5,016 bases of DNA from an uncultured Akkermansia sp. (GTDB taxonomy: Bacteria; Verrucomicrobiota; Verrucomicrobiia; Verrucomicrobiales; Akkermansiaceae), in contig CAJGCZ010000088.1 of the NCBI GenBank assembly GCA_904501975.1, forward strand, positions 1 through 5,016, read 5' to 3'. Positions 4,940 through 5,016 of this stretch are shown here, in pieces. Each line of letters opens with the position of its first letter. The stretch's first letter is position 1. Under the pieces are notes generated by a model. It was not told the DNA's origin, searched no databases, and worked only from the letters and a program-made list of their open reading frames with translations. The position numbers and the translations under genes are program-made.

Positions 4940-5016
4940 ATTATGCCACCCCTAACGGGGTTCCAATATATATTTTCCTCTTTCCCGGGGTTACGCTGCT
5001 GCGCAGCTCCACCGCC
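4940..5016 (-). repeat. Inverted partial copy of the composite palindromic element, cut by window edge
   Basis: Read on the minus strand, this is the second and third modules of the forward copy in the same order. GGTGGAGC with GCTGC-GCA-GCAGC (5007-4995) is followed by AACCCCGGG, a diverged A/T-rich linker, then ACCCC-GTTA-GGGGT (4961-4948) and GTGGCATAAT. From GTGGAGC to GGCATAA it is 72 bases against 70 in the forward copy. Inner stem changes are compensated on both sides (GCCGC/GCGGC against GCTGC/GCAGC). The outer arm facing the window edge is missing because the sequence ends. The 75 bases between the copies (4865-4939) are A/T-rich and show nothing recognisable. Confidence 0.8.

Noticed and set aside
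4678..4941. An 87-codon minus-strand open frame in the repeat region.
   Set aside because: It translates palindromic repeats directly (Pro/Gly/Arg-rich) and starts in the spacer between inverted copies; such frames are typical false gene calls.

Overview
The window carries four genes that read as normal coding sequence, one gene cut by the left edge, and a gene-free right end filled with palindromic repeats. It looks like a Gram-negative, double-membrane bacterium: it encodes an ExbB/ExbD proton-driven motor, a probable lipoprotein peptidase and two proteins with Sec-type signal peptides. None of the five start codons has a convincing Shine-Dalgarno sequence. That, the mid-GC composition, the ExbB-ExbD-TPR layout and the secreted serpin would fit a Verrucomicrobiota/PVC-type bacterium, possibly host-associated. 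The taxonomic guess is inference only; there is no rRNA or marker gene here.

Left part, minus strand (3176 down to 1): a VanX/DdpX-like D-Ala-D-Ala dipeptidase with a lipoprotein-type leader (3176-2415) comes first. After 121 bases containing a good sigma70-like promoter come exbB (2293-1523) and, 16 bases later, exbD (1506-994). A further 123 bases, containing a 9-11 bp stem-loop, separate exbD from an exported TPR-repeat protein (870 to beyond the left edge). ExbB and ExbD would form the inner-membrane proton channel that energises a TonB- or TolA-like partner. No TonB or TolA is visible in the window. The TPR protein is placed like the periplasmic accessory proteins often found near such motors.

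Right part, plus strand: a compact, secreted inhibitory serpin (3379-4482) stands alone, with its own promoter (3327-3355) and a strong intrinsic terminator (4512-4549). Its reactive loop keeps the inhibitory hinge, and the scissile bond can be placed at Arg333-Ser334. This predicts inhibition of trypsin-like proteases.

From 4543 to the right edge there is no credible gene. The stretch holds (i) an array of five short hairpins at 22-25 base period, joined by a conserved TCTTCACY spacer (4611-4727), and (ii) a composite GC-rich palindromic element (4758-4864) followed by an inverted copy (4940-5016, cut by the edge). Stem sequences differ between units while pairing is kept, so structure rather than sequence appears to be conserved. 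This repeat region and the serpin's reactive loop are the parts most worth a second look. I found no convincing evidence of a new multi-gene system.
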